12,701 nucleotides of DNA, from assembly GCA_004151065.3 (NCBI GenBank), contig NWUY0304812216.1:6812-19512 (forward strand). The letters are read 5' to 3'. Of this stretch, positions 1-8,800 are shown piece by piece. This stretch comes from Larix sibirica. Taxonomy: Eukaryota > Streptophyta > Pinopsida > Pinales > Pinaceae. The stretch's first letter is position 1, and every line of letters begins with the position of its first letter. The notes under the pieces were generated by a model. That model was not told where the DNA came from. It searched no databases and was given only the letters and a program-made list of their open reading frames with translations. The translations under genes and the position numbers were made by a program.

Positions 1-1042
1 TTCCGAAGTTACATATACATCAACAATATGATGTACCTTTATTGCCACAATATGAGGTTTTTTGGTGTTAGTTTTATATATGCCTATATAATTGGATAAA
101 AAGACTTGTAGAAGATAAAAAAATTGAGAACTAATGCAATTAAACTATTCAGTGGACTCCTCCAGACCTAGTTGCATTACATGGATTGGATAACTAGCTT
201 GTGCTAGCTATAGAATTGTAGGAAGAAAACACCATTGATGGATACATAGTGGAGTTTGTTTCCTAAAATCATCATTCTTTCTTGAAAGCATAATGGAGAT
301 TCAAGTGAAACACCCATGGAATATTAATTTGGTAAATCCCATTATCGATCAAGGTCTGGTTAATGGAAGGAAGATTTATGCAATTTAATCATACCATGAT
401 GGAGGAGTAAGTAGTTTCACCATGGGGAGTGGCTAGGAGTGATGTTGGTAAGCCTAGGAAGGTGAATGGATATGATGATGATGAGGGTGAACTTTGAATA
501 CAAAGCGAGGGATGATCAAGATACAAGAAGGTCGAATAATAGAGAGAAATGGTGGAATAAATATATGAGTATGGAAAGAAGGAAGAGTGAACAGTTGTGG
601 AAGGAGATGTGTGACACATGAAGCGGTGAGGAAAGTCAGAATGAGCTGTATAAGGTGAAGATACATGGAGAGCTACCAGCTCCTAGTTGAGAGAGAGAGA
701 ATTATAACATTAGACAATGACCCAAATCGAGGAAAATGGGGAGAGGAAGTGTATACAGAGGTGGAAGATGGAGGTAATAGAGTCATTATGAGAGATGTTG
801 GAATGTAGACCTATAATGTAGAGTTAGTATGAGTACATGTTGCGTAACCACTAGAGATAAATGATAATGAAGGAAATAGAGACACTAAACCCCCCTTTGT
901 CAAAGAAGAAAGGTCGAAAAGACATGGATTGAACTTGGTGTCAACCACTCTCCAAGCATTTATAAATAATACAATACTTTATTTTTCTAGTTATACTTTA
1001 TATTTACCTTGGTACACTCATTAGCCTCGTATTAATAATCAG
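1..1042. other. Unassigned left flank, purine-rich on + strand
   Basis: No gene is recognisable here. From about 390 to 860 the + strand is dominated by G and A, so the - strand shows short pyrimidine-coded frames rich in Ser, Pro, His and Phe that look like composition artefacts. A weak + frame from base 6 reads somewhat protein-like for its first twenty codons and then meets many stops. A short GA run lies at 689-700 and a TATAAATA match at 961-968. If the gypsy element to the right had a complete 5' end, its 5' LTR and primer-binding site should lie here, but I see no copy of the TGTTGTTCC sequence found at the proposed 3' LTR start. It may be leader sequence, an eroded LTR, or an older repeat. 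Confidence 0.5.
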
Positions 1043-2500
1043 TTGATTAGGGTAGTAGTGGGAGGATGTAGTGGTGGTTTTAGTTCTAATTCAACTTCAA
1101 GGGGTCAACATAGTAGTAGTAGCTCAAATCCAAGTGTGAATTCAAATTTGATTTCACAACCTAGTCCTAGAGGATTCATTCTAGTAGGAAATCTAATTAT
1201 TAGGATGGATGGAGTACATGGGGGATCTTCCTTGCACTTCCCATAATTTTTGGTTAGGGGAGCTGAAGAATATGCATAACAACATTGGTTTTGATGCGAG
1301 GTTATTTGGAGGTCAAGAGGGGTTTCAGATGCCTCCAAATTGGTAGATTTCTATACAACATTGAGGGGGCGATATCTATAATGGTATATGAATTTTTTTG
1401 AACATGGTCCTCCTAATGTTGCACCTCTTCCCTTACCAAAGGTGAATAAATTGTTCAATGAGGAATTTTTGTTGCTAAAGTTTGAACAATGAGAAATTTT
1501 AGAGTTGAAAGAAATTCAACAATATGAGTGAGATTCGGCTTTGGAATATGCACAGAGATTTAGGGATGTTATGAGTAATTTGTCCTTTCCTATTGATGAT
1601 ATGCATCATAAGGAGTCATTTATTCAAGGGTTTCTTGTGTTCTTGAGTTCCCATATCCAAGCAAATTGTTGATACTCCCAAGAGTGCACTAGAGAAAACT
1701 ATGAAGATTGAAGCTATGGCTAAGTATCCAAGGAGTACTAGAGATTCCATGTCCATGGTAGGACTTGATTAAGTGCAAGTCCATAATTAGATAATTACCT
1801 TAACTAAAAAAGATCTAGGAATTGACCATTCCTAAGGTAGGTTGGGAACATGTGTGGAGCACTAGGTGTATGATAGAAGGATATCATGCTTCTAAGTATC
1901 CAAGGTTGAGAGGGGGACCTATGCTCAACCCCCCACCAAAACGATCCTTAGCATGAGTTTCACTAATAGGTGTTTCCAACCCTTTTCATGGACTAGTATA
2001 GTACCATACTTTCCCAAATATGCAGAATTCTCACCCTGAAGAATATGGTGAGATTTGTAAGACATATGAGCATGCTCCTTGACAGTGTCTGATTTTCCAA
2101 AAGTATTCCTTGTTCCTAATATCATATATTGTGAATTTTTTTATTCTACCACCCATAATATAGATAAATGTAGGGCCTTAGATGCATTAGATGATAAATT
2201 GTATCGCTCTACATTTTAGGTATCTGGTAATTGGAAACCTCAAGGAAGGAGAGGCAGAGGTCAACGTCAAGTAGGTGATTATAGAGGAGGGAGAGTAGGA
2301 GGTCGAGGAGGAGTTATTCGATGTTACAACTATAATTAGGTTTCCCATGTTTTCAAGGACTGTCCCTTTCCATGACATCCTTGGTGTTCTTATTGTTGGG
2401 TGAATACCCATGGTACTGAGGATTGTTAAGAATTGATTGAGAAATGGGAATAAAGAGTAAAAAACATGTTGGCGAACTTGATCAATTTGGAGCCTTGATA
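1043..2500 (+). pseudogene. gag: Ty3/gypsy gag remnant (capsid and nucleocapsid)
   Basis: Gag packages the element's RNA in cytoplasmic particles. A Gly/Ser/Asn-rich head spans 1043-1246. The capsid-like part is scattered over about 1320-1760 in different frames: around 1530-1640 the words ALEYAQRF, SNLSFP and SFIQGFL can be read, and after a frameshift SALEKTMKIEAMAKYP follows near 1683-1735. These match the C-terminal half of the plant retrotransposon gag domain. From 2169 one frame (with stops) runs through a basic RGG-like linker (about 2250-2318) into two zinc knuckles. The ~400 bases between the capsid part and the linker read poorly. In-frame stops at 2337 and 2427 sit where Gln or a similar residue would be expected. 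Start and end are approximate. Confidence 0.82.
2322..2426 (+). other. Tandem CCHC zinc knuckles of gag, first one damaged
   Basis: In the frame of base 2322, the first knuckle has Cys at 2322, Tyr at 2331 where the second Cys belongs, His at 2346 and Cys at 2361, with an in-frame TAG at 2337. The second has Cys at 2385, Cys at 2394, His at 2409 and Cys at 2424, a perfect C-x2-C-x4-H-x4-C spacing. The knuckles bind nucleic acid in the nucleocapsid part of gag. The Cys-to-Tyr change (TGT to TAT) is one G-to-A step. An Arg/Gly-rich stretch just upstream would add RNA-binding charge. Two closely spaced knuckles in this order are a useful diagnostic of the element family. Confidence 0.85.
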
Positions 2501-2984
2501 TGGTAACAATGTAGCTACTCCAACCATCAATTTTTTCATTCATGGAGGGGAACAAACGGGGCCTAATCATAAGTCCTCCAAGATTCCAAATATTTAGAAA
2601 GCGGGTCCAAAGGTACCACGGTTTGAACCCATCCAATAGAGAAAAAATTTCATAGGTTCCCATGAGGTATTTCAACATATAGAAGTCCCTCCATTACCCA
2701 CAATTCTGGAACACTTTAGATCTCAAAATATGGGTTCAAATGTATCCTTACCTGGTTGCAGAAAGAAATTGAAAGTTGAAGCCCCATGTACTTCTAAGAA
2801 ACCTATTAGTCTCCAACTTAATCTATTTGTTGATATTTTAGAAGATCAAGACTTAATGCATAAGTTTTGAAACACTCTTTCGACCCTTGTGGGAAATGAA
2901 GAAGATGGAGTCATAGTTTCAACTAACCTCCCTTAAAGAAAAACTAACATAATAAGGAGAACAAAAAAGTAGACCGAGAGTGAG

Positions 2985-3308
2985 TTTAGGATATATCCTC
3001 AGGTAGATGGATATGATATCAAGGATGTCATTCTAGATCTCAAATCCAATGTCAATATCCTTCCTAAGAAGTCTAAGTAGTCTATGGGTAACACACCATT
3101 GGTATATTTGCATTTATAAGTGTGCATGGCCAATCAATATAGGATATTTCCTATAGGGCAGCTAGAAAATGGGGAGGTTGATCTAGCAGGGGTAAATACA
3201 TTTGCATACTTTGAGGTGATTGAGATAATGGATAAGACTCGTCCTTATCCTACATTATTGGGGATATATTGGGCCTTTCAAAATTACGCTATCAACTTAA
3301 AAAATTAA
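2985..3308 (+). pseudogene. pol: Ty3/gypsy aspartic protease remnant
   Basis: The retropepsin-like protease cuts the gag-pol polyprotein. One frame (base 3006) reads through a hydrophobic strand into Asp at 3036-3038 followed by Leu-Lys-Ser-Asn. In the family this is Asp-(Ser/Thr/Leu)-Gly-(Ala/Ser), so the catalytic Asp remains but the following Gly appears replaced by Lys. After in-frame stops at about 3084 and 3117 the frame continues as an open run at 3120-3308 with YRIFPIGQLENGEVDLAG and then LLGIYWAF, which resembles the C-terminal hydrophobic-Leu-Gly motif of retropepsins. One of the family's usual positions after LLGI carries Tyr instead of the Asp I would expect. No start codon is meaningful because the protein is part of a polyprotein. 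Confidence 0.75.
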
Positions 3309-3311
3309 ACT

Positions 3312-3587
3312 ATGAATTTTGAAGTAGAAGGAATGAGGGTGACTCAAACTTTAGACCTGTATCAAGGGCCTCGATACATAGAACCCATCGATGACAATAT
3401 GGAAAGAGATGCCTTAGATATGATTTACAATCTAACCACAAGAAAGAGGAGTGATTACATTAACCCCACAATAGATGGTTCACTAAGTTGGAGAAGTATT
3501 CATTCCTTTGACAGTGATTCAAAAAATGCTATGAATGAATTTAGAATAAAAGACATGATATTTCCTCATGATGTTGTGAAACTATAA
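3312..3587 (+). pseudogene. pol: Spacer downstream of protease, 91-codon open run
   Basis: An uninterrupted 91-codon run follows the protease remnant after a TAA/TGA-free gap of one codon and stays in the same frame (both start at bases divisible by three). It contains DLYQGPRYIEP, an acidic DDNMERDALDMIY stretch and a WRSIHSFDSD segment. I cannot assign a named domain; by position it is the C-terminal tail of the protease or a linker in the polyprotein. It is the longest clean stretch in the gypsy element apart from the reverse transcriptase pieces, which suggests the frame is genuine rather than chance. Its ATG is internal to the original polyprotein. Confidence 0.55.
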
Positions 3588-4160
3588 ATTAGTCAGATGG
3601 ATTGGTGTAGACATTTAGGATTCTCCTATTTATGATGGAGTCTCCAATCTAAATGAATTCCTCACATAAATGAACAACAGAATTGTGAAAGAACAAGAGG
3701 TGCTTGTACTACATATCACACTACGAGGTACTCTTGCAATATGGCAGGCCACTCACAAGACAAATCTTCTTTCATTTTTGTTACTTCAGACAGTTATGAT
3801 CCACACATTTGTTCCTTTTCCTGATTTTGAATGTTTATATCTTTCAAGAATGACACCTTCAAAACTCTATGGTTGCGGAAGTCTATAATGGAGATACCCA
3901 TCCTTTTGCATATGTGGAGCACTTCACATAACAATAGAAAAGACAAGGACTATGACCTTACCTATGGATCAACAAGTTTATTCATCAGTATAGGTCATAT
4001 TCCAAAAGTTTGGTACCTACATGAAGAAACCAAAAGGAAGACAAGAAATTGTAAGACTTTGCAAACTTAGTTTTGTGAGGATTTCTCTTTTGTGGGAAAG
4101 TCTGATTCGGTCACAATTGCATTAAAGTTGATTGAGGAGACTCTGTTTACTAAGAGGTTG
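3588..4160 (+). pseudogene. Second gag-like stretch between protease and RT
   Basis: Two frames carry this segment. Frame of base 3592 gives SPIYDGVSNLNEFL, a TAA near 3667, then 3670-3888 with IVKEQEVLVL and an IWQATHK word. After a frameshift, the frame of base 3831 gives IPKVWYLHEETKRKT, CKTLQT, a TAG at 4068, and then FCEDFSFVGKSDS with an amphipathic run to about 4155. The spacing of Trp, the Glu/Thr-rich helix, the Leu and the Phe-x3-Phe-Ser-Phe word fits the retrotransposon gag capsid domain. That domain normally sits only upstream of the protease, and a separate gag with knuckles is already present at 1043-2500. It could be a true second module of this family, a shuffled gag from another element, or coincidence in pattern. 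Confidence 0.45.
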
Positions 4161-4509
4161 TGGAACATAGGTAATCCCCCTATCTACCAGTACCATCAAG
4201 AATTTCTTAATTCATAGATACCTATCAAGGAATGGAAACACCCCTTTATTGTATCAAGATCAATTAGAATGATTTAGATCTAGATGATATGGAGCATTTG
4301 AGACATTTAGTTTTTAAGGAAAATGAAGGCTCCAAATGGACCATGAGAATAAGTAAGTGGATATTGGTACTTATTACACGTAACTAGTGAAATTCTAGAA
4401 ATATAATATTGGCTTTAAATACAAAACCAAGATGGATTCTATATGAGATTATTCGGATGACCAAATTGTGTCTGAAATTGTTGCTTTACTTTAAGAATAT
4501 GAAGAACTA
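4161..4509 (+). other. Poorly readable stretch before RT
   Basis: This stretch lies between the second gag-like segment and the reverse transcriptase. Short protein-like pieces appear in different frames, for example an acidic run around 4270-4330 and a DQIVSEIVALL-like piece near 4460-4490, with stops every few codons. By position it should be the N-terminal extension of the reverse transcriptase polyprotein. Nothing else is visible here. Confidence 0.4.
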
Positions 4510-5280
4510 CTTCTGCAAAGATTTACAAAATTAAAATGGATTCAAGGAGAATTGAGTGAGATGAATATTTCCCTAAACATTGATGCGAAAACTGTAAAGC
4601 GTCACCCATACAGACTCAACACCAAAAATAAGGAGAAGGTCAAGAAGGAAATCTATCAAATGATGGAAGTCAGGTTGATTTTTTCTGTGGATGAGTATGA
4701 GTGGATTAGCCCCATTATGATCCAAAGTAAGGACCTCAATGCTATTAGGGTTTGTGTTGAATTCCACAATATTAATTAAACTTGTGTTCACGATCCTTTT
4801 CCTACCCCCTTCAATGAGGAGGTATTGGATCAAGTAGTGGAGAAGGAAGTATAATCTTTCACTAATGGATTTTCAGGGCATTATCAAATTTGAATTGAGG
4901 AAGGAGATAAGAAGAATACTACTTTCACAACAAAGTGGGGTTATTTTTCTTATAATGTAATGCCATTTGGACTTAGAATGTTAATGCAGTCTTCTCAAGG
5001 ATTTTTATTATAACCTTTAATGAAATCATGCACAAATTACTTGAGGTTTACATGGATTATTGGTGTGTTTATAGCTTTTTGAAAGAACATGTTAATCTCC
5101 TAAGACTAATGTTTGACATATGTCAACATCTTCAAATCTCACTAAACTTGAATAAGTGTGTTTTATATGTTCCCTTTGGTAATTTGTTGGGCCATATTAT
5201 TTTCCATGAAGGAGTTTTGGTTGATCCCACAAAAAACGTTGTTATTGTGAATCTCCCACCTCCTACTTCAGTGCGATAGT
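4510..5280 (+). pseudogene. pol: Ty3/gypsy reverse transcriptase remnant
   Basis: Reverse transcriptase copies the element RNA into DNA in cytoplasmic particles. A clean 75-codon run at 4552-4779 contains RHPYRLNTKNKEKVKKEIYQ, then SVDEYEWISPIMIQSK and IRVCVEFHNIN, the classic N-terminal fingers of plant gypsy RTs. Beyond it come DPFPTPFNEEVLDQV and the motif A region FTNGFSGHYQI, where Asn at 4864-4866 replaces the catalytic Asp. Then TTFTTKWGYFSYNVMPFGL. The motif C box lies in the open run 5028-5279: Tyr-Met-Asp-Tyr at 5049-5060, so the second Asp of YMDD is lost. LNLNKCVLYVPFGNLLGHI and VDPTKN follow, as expected for the connection region. At least one stop (about 4777) and frameshifts break the frame. 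Confidence 0.93.
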
Positions 5281-5830
5281 CGCACTCTAGTTTAGGCCAT
5301 ACTCATTATTATTGGTGATTCATTTGCAACTATGCTACTATCACTACTCCAATAGAGAATCTCTTGAAGAAGGTTGAAGCTTTTATGTAGAATCCAAAAT
5401 GTAATTGGGAATTTGCATTACTCAAAGAAAAGATGATAACTACTCATATCCTTGTTTTTCTTGACTGGAATATAGAATTTCATGTGCATGTGGATGATTT
5501 AGGTATTGTTTGTGTGCATACAAGAGAAGGTAATATTTATTACCCGATATGTTTCTCCAGTAGGAAACTATCATAGGCAAAATGCAACTATAATACCACT
5601 GGGCATGAAGGGTTAGCTATGATATATGCACTACATAAGTTCCTCCACTATCTACTGGGGGGGCGTTTCAAGTGTTTTATTAATAATTCTACATTGAAGT
5701 AAATAATACCATTGGGAATGAAGGGTTAGCTAGATATATGCACTACATAAGTTCCTCCACTATCTGTTGGGTGGCCATTTCAAGTTTTTTATTGATCATT
5801 ATATATTGAAGTAATTGGGTGAACAAGCCA
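5281..5830 (+). pseudogene. pol: Ty3/gypsy RNase H remnant
   Basis: RNase H removes the RNA strand during reverse transcription. Downstream of the RT come fragments reading FHVHVDD (first catalytic Asp at 5493-5495), then TTGHEGLAMIYAL and FLHYLLGG, the usual order for gypsy RNase H. The region with the final Asp is present twice because of a 113-bp tandem duplication. The first copy reads Asn-Asn where Asp-His is expected; the second keeps Asp-His followed by Leu-Lys, so the second copy is nearer to the ancestral state. Several stops and shifts interrupt it. The stretch 5281-5480 reads weakly and would be the RT thumb and connection part. Confidence 0.85.
5591..5815 (+). repeat. 113-bp direct tandem duplication inside RNase H
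   Basis: Copy 1 is 5591-5703 and copy 2 is 5704-5815. Both begin TAATACCA(C/T)TGGG and share GAAGGGTTAGCTA and the 20-base core ACATAAGTTCCTCCACTATC. By eye they differ at about a dozen positions plus one single-base gap, roughly 88 percent identity. The duplication repeats the same RNase H codons, so it cannot be part of a functional protein. The divergence means it happened well before the present, and each copy then decayed independently. Confidence 0.92.
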
Positions 5831-6010
5831 GCGTTGGAGCGATGTATTTGAAGATGTATGGTTGTTGTTATTTCAAGAATTTTCGTTTGAGGTAGTAGTG
5901 AAACCAGGAAAGCATAATATGGGACTTGATCATTTATCACAACTATAATCAAGTGAGTTTGATGGTTTTGTTGATGATCAGTTACCATATGCAACATTGT
6001 TTCAAGTTGA
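5831..6010 (+). pseudogene. pol: RNase H to integrase linker (VKPGK...DHLS)
   Basis: The frame through FEVVVKPGKHNMGLDHLSQL near 5888-5945 is the conserved tail that follows RNase H in plant gypsy elements. It is uninterrupted until a TAA about 5946-5948. The next bases read SSEFDGFVDDQLPYATLFQV, a linker leading to the integrase zinc domain. This short clean piece confirms that RT, RNase H and integrase belong to one element in one orientation. Confidence 0.85.
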
Positions 6011-7260
6011 GGCCATTCTGATTATTTGGAGGAGATTGTTCCATTTTTAACCATATGTTCTGAACTAGAAAAATATTCCACAACTCAAAAACATCATCTA
6101 GTTTTTTGGGTTGTAGATTATCTATTAATTGCAAGATATATAAACTAGGGATTGATGGGATATTGAGCAAAGATGTCTTGGACTATGGACACCAAGATAT
6201 ACTGTGGGAATGTCATGCAAGAGTTGTGGGAGGCCATGTCAGAGGAAAAGCCACAACCAAGAAGGTCTTGTAGGATAGATTATGGTACCCAACAATTTTC
6301 AAAGATTATAAGACCTATGATAGAGTTTGTGATGTATGCCAATGAGTTGGAAATCAATCCCATAGTGATAAGATTCCTCTCCATAATGTCCATGCTCTAC
6401 AAACATTTAAGAAGTGGGCAGTATATTTTATTGGCCCTATTAATCCACCTACAAGACATTCGAGAACCCACTATATTATAATCGCAACACACTATCTAAC
6501 CAAGTGGGTTGAAGTAGAACCCATTAAGGATTGTTCCAAGACACAACAACTCGGTTTATATTTGAGAATATTATTTCCAAATTTGGATTCCCTGGGAGTC
6601 TTACCAGTGACTAGGGAATGCATTTCATGAGCAATGTGATTTCCATGATGACACAATAATTCCTCAAAATTAGTCCTCATCATCTTTGGGTGAATGGTAT
6701 TGTAAAATATTTAAACAAGATTATGGAGTATAGATTGACTAAGGTTTGTTCTGAAAATTGAGAGGATTGGGATGAACATGTACCTATAATTTTGTGGGCC
6801 TATAGAAATACTTTGAAAAATTTACATAAGAAGACTCCATTCCACTTGGTATATGGATGAGAGGTTGTGGTTCATGTTGAATTTATTATCCCTAGTCTTT
6901 GTATTTCACATGCTACACATATGATGGAGGAGGAGTTAGTTGCAAATGCTTAGCATAATTGATGTTGCTAGAAGATTCCATATTTTTAGCATATTTTCAT
7001 GCAACGGTGGGAAAACAAGACAAAAATCATGGCATGATCGTCACATTAGGTCCAAGCATTTTTCCAAAGGTGATTTGGTGCTTCTCTATGACACTAAGTA
7101 TCTTAACAATCCAGGTAAACATCAGATGCATTGGCTTGGTCCATTATTGTTGCATATTTAAGAGATTCTAGTGTTGTCCATCTTGCATAACTTGATGGTG
7201 TCCTTATATTGGGATGGATGAATTGCGCTCACCTAAAGAACCATGTTCCATCTCTGAGGT
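6011..7260 (+). pseudogene. pol: Ty3/gypsy integrase remnant with C-terminal domain
   Basis: Integrase joins element DNA into the chromosome. The N-terminal zinc domain is complete in residues: His at 6214 and 6235, Cys at 6328 and 6337, all in the frame of base 6181, with a TAG at 6271. In the catalytic core, the first acid should lie in KWAVxFIGPI but is Tyr at 6424-6426. The second acid survives as Asp at 6609-6611, directly followed by a TAG. The third, in NGIVxYLNKI, is Lys at 6705-6707. A frameshift separates the first core part (frame 1) from the second (frame 3). ILWAYRNT and FHLVYG follow. An open run at 6940-7161 gives WHDRHIRSKHF, KGDLVLLYD and HWLGPLLL, the GPY/F-like C-terminal part. 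Further traces extend to about 7260. Confidence 0.92.
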
Positions 7261-7885
7261 GACTCTAGTTGTAGGTAACTCTTGTCATAGGGAGTGGGTT
7301 AAGGTAATTTTTCAGTTTATGGTTTCTTTTCAACTACGTCATGCGTCGGTTAGTTATTCAAGTTAGTCAATTTGTTCAAGCTAGAATGCCAAGGATTCCA
7401 GTTGTTAGAACATGAATTGACCCCTCCTATTTTTTTTGGCTTTTTTGCAAAAAAAAACAATTTTCTTATCCTCACTTCAAAACCAATTTTGTCCATAAAA
7501 TTTTGTTTGATTTATTTGTTTTGGATTATCCTACCAAATGTTGATTCCTTGTCTTATTGTCAAATCCTATCATTATTCAATGTCAAGTCAAACACCCATT
7601 ATCATTATTTAGAATAAGTATTTTTTATAAATCCATATTTTTATTGAAAGGCTTAATTTCTAATTAATAGTTTTTATTAACAACCCAAAGTTTTTATTAT
7701 AAAGTGTGAATATAAATTATTTTATTTAAATATATTCTTTATAAACCCATTTACCCTTAAAATTCATCCATTCCCATATATGATTATGGTTAGGAGGTTC
7801 ATTAATGGTTTTAGAACACCTTGGTTGACTCTATACCAAAATCTTATAATTGCACCAAGAGAAGCGAGGTGCTCTACAACCTAGT
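7261..7885 (+). other. AT-rich non-coding 3' part of gypsy element
   Basis: After the integrase traces no recognised protein is present. The sequence has T and A runs and a short open frame (7372-7617) rich in Phe, Leu and Ile that looks like composition. Its position between integrase and the proposed polypurine tract suits the 3' untranslated part of the element. I see no tRNA, hairpin or promoter that I would defend. Confidence 0.5.
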
Positions 7886-7910
7886 ATGGGGGAAAGTGTT
7901 GTTCCTAACA
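7886..7910 (+). other. Probable polypurine tract and start of 3' LTR
   Basis: ATGGGGGAAAG at 7886-7896 is a purine run of the sort that primes second-strand synthesis just inside the 3' LTR. It is followed at once by TGTTGTTCCTAACA from 7897, and plant LTRs begin with TG. The distance from integrase (about 0.6 kb) is reasonable. No matching second LTR is visible, so this rests on the purine run plus TG and on orientation alone. Confidence 0.5.
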
Positions 7911-7919
7911 TTATGCATT

Positions 7920-7975
7920 AAAAAAATTAATTAAAAAATAAATAAATAAATAAAGCACATGATATATATATATAA
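7920..7975. repeat. A-rich (AAAT)n and (TA)n simple sequence at junction
   Basis: An A-rich run at about 7920-7935 leads into AAAT units at about 7936-7954, then GCACATGA and a TA run at 7963-7974. It sits exactly between the proposed gypsy LTR start and the broken end of the LINE. For the LINE, which is on the - strand, a poly-A tail would appear here as T on the + strand, so this is not its tail. It may be LTR sequence or a microsatellite at a rearrangement breakpoint. Confidence 0.75.
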
Positions 7976-7983
7976 CTCGGCAT

Positions 7984-8800
7984 AGAAGGAGAGAAGGTGG
8001 AATCCGGATAACCATTGACCAAGACAGAGAAAAAAGTGGAAGAGGTAAGGGGAAGAATCCATTGAATCCACTCATTACAGAAGCCATAGGCTTGAAGAAT
8101 TTTTTCTATAAACTCCCATCTGATCTTATCAAAGGCTTTGGAGAGGTCCAGTTTGACAAGCATGCCAGTATTTTTGGTAGTTTTTAGGGAGTGAATCACT
8201 TCATGAGATAAAATGATTCCATGTAAAATTTGTCTACCTTCGACATAACCAGTCTAATCTAGGGAGATGAGGAGTGGAAACAGGGCCTTCATCATGTTGG
8301 CGATCACCTTGGTTATGATTTTATAAATAACATTGTAGAGGGAGATAGGCCGGAACTTACCAGGGAAGGTAGTCCCCACTTCTTTGGGAATCAGTGTGAG
8401 GAAGGTGGCATTCAAGGCTGGGAGGACCCATCGTTTCCTCCTAGATTCATCCACAAGTTCCAGAATGTATTGTTTTAGAAACCTCCAGCAATATTTGAAT
8501 AAGTTGATCGTGAACCCGTCTAGTCCTGGTGATTTTTTTTCTGCCATTTGATTCACCACAAGTTCCACTTCCTGTAGAGTAATTACTTTCATGAGTGAGG
8601 CATTTTGCTCAGCAGTCAGAATTTTTGGAATGTGGAGAGTGACCTCGCTGATAGCCTCGGCCCTACTAGGGGTGTCTTCAGAGAGGAGGTTGTGGAAGTG
8701 AGTGGTGAGCTCCTGCTCAATGTTGTCCTGGGTCCTTAGAAGACTGCCTTGTTCAACTTTGGTGGTAGAGATACGATTGGACATTCTGGTTGAATCGTGG
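7984..8800 (-). pseudogene. LINE ORF2 reverse transcriptase, N-terminal part
   Basis: The enzyme primes from nicked target DNA. An open run of 176 codons (8784-8254) contains TAEQNASLMKVITLQEV, KKSPGLDGFT, NATFLTLIPKE and FRPISLYNVIYKIITKVIAN, the standard plant L1 RT blocks 0 to 2. A TAG at 8254, probably from CAG, interrupts the same frame, which continues with TGYVEGRQI and then KLDLSKAFDKIRWEF. The motif A acid is Asp at 8148-8146, with a second Asp at 8130-8128. The frame then reads SVLVNGYPDSTF and ends as LINE sequence at about 7984. The YADD/FADD box and everything after it are missing, so the protein could not work even without stops. Confidence 0.93.

Larger units (their letters stand above)
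1043..7910 (+). mobile_element. Degraded Ty3/gypsy LTR retrotransposon
   Basis: The order of coding remnants is gag, zinc knuckles, protease, a second gag-like stretch, reverse transcriptase, RNase H and integrase. Reverse transcriptase before integrase is the Ty3/gypsy arrangement rather than Ty1/copia. The internal part is long, about 6.2 kb of recognisable coding remnant followed by about 0.6 kb of AT-rich DNA and a probable polypurine tract at 7886-7896. Each domain is broken by stops and shifts between frames, so the copy is dead. No 5' LTR is evident and only the first bases of a 3' LTR are proposed. The left limit is uncertain; 1043 is where a Gly/Ser-rich frame leading into gag begins. 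Family membership is firm; exact lineage is not determined. Confidence 0.88.

Noticed and set aside
389-666. Two - strand open frames of 70-76 codons
   Set aside because: They come from the purine-skewed tract, overlap each other in different frames, and show no domain or compositional sign of coding.
936-945. TGGTGTCAAC as a primer-binding site for the gypsy element
   Set aside because: It resembles the start of the initiator tRNA-Met site at about eight of ten bases, but no LTR end is visible just upstream and the match breaks off after that.
961-968. TATAAATA as a promoter
   Set aside because: A perfect TATA word, but in AT-rich DNA this is expected by chance and no LTR or gene start fits its position.
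2187-2678. 163-codon - strand open frame as a gene
   Set aside because: It is antisense to the gag linker and zinc knuckles, which are clear on the + strand, and no domain is seen in it.
7920-7954. A-rich run as the poly-A tail of the LINE
   Set aside because: The LINE is on the - strand, so its tail would be T-rich on the + strand, and LINE sequence stops in the RT palm, far from its natural 3' end.
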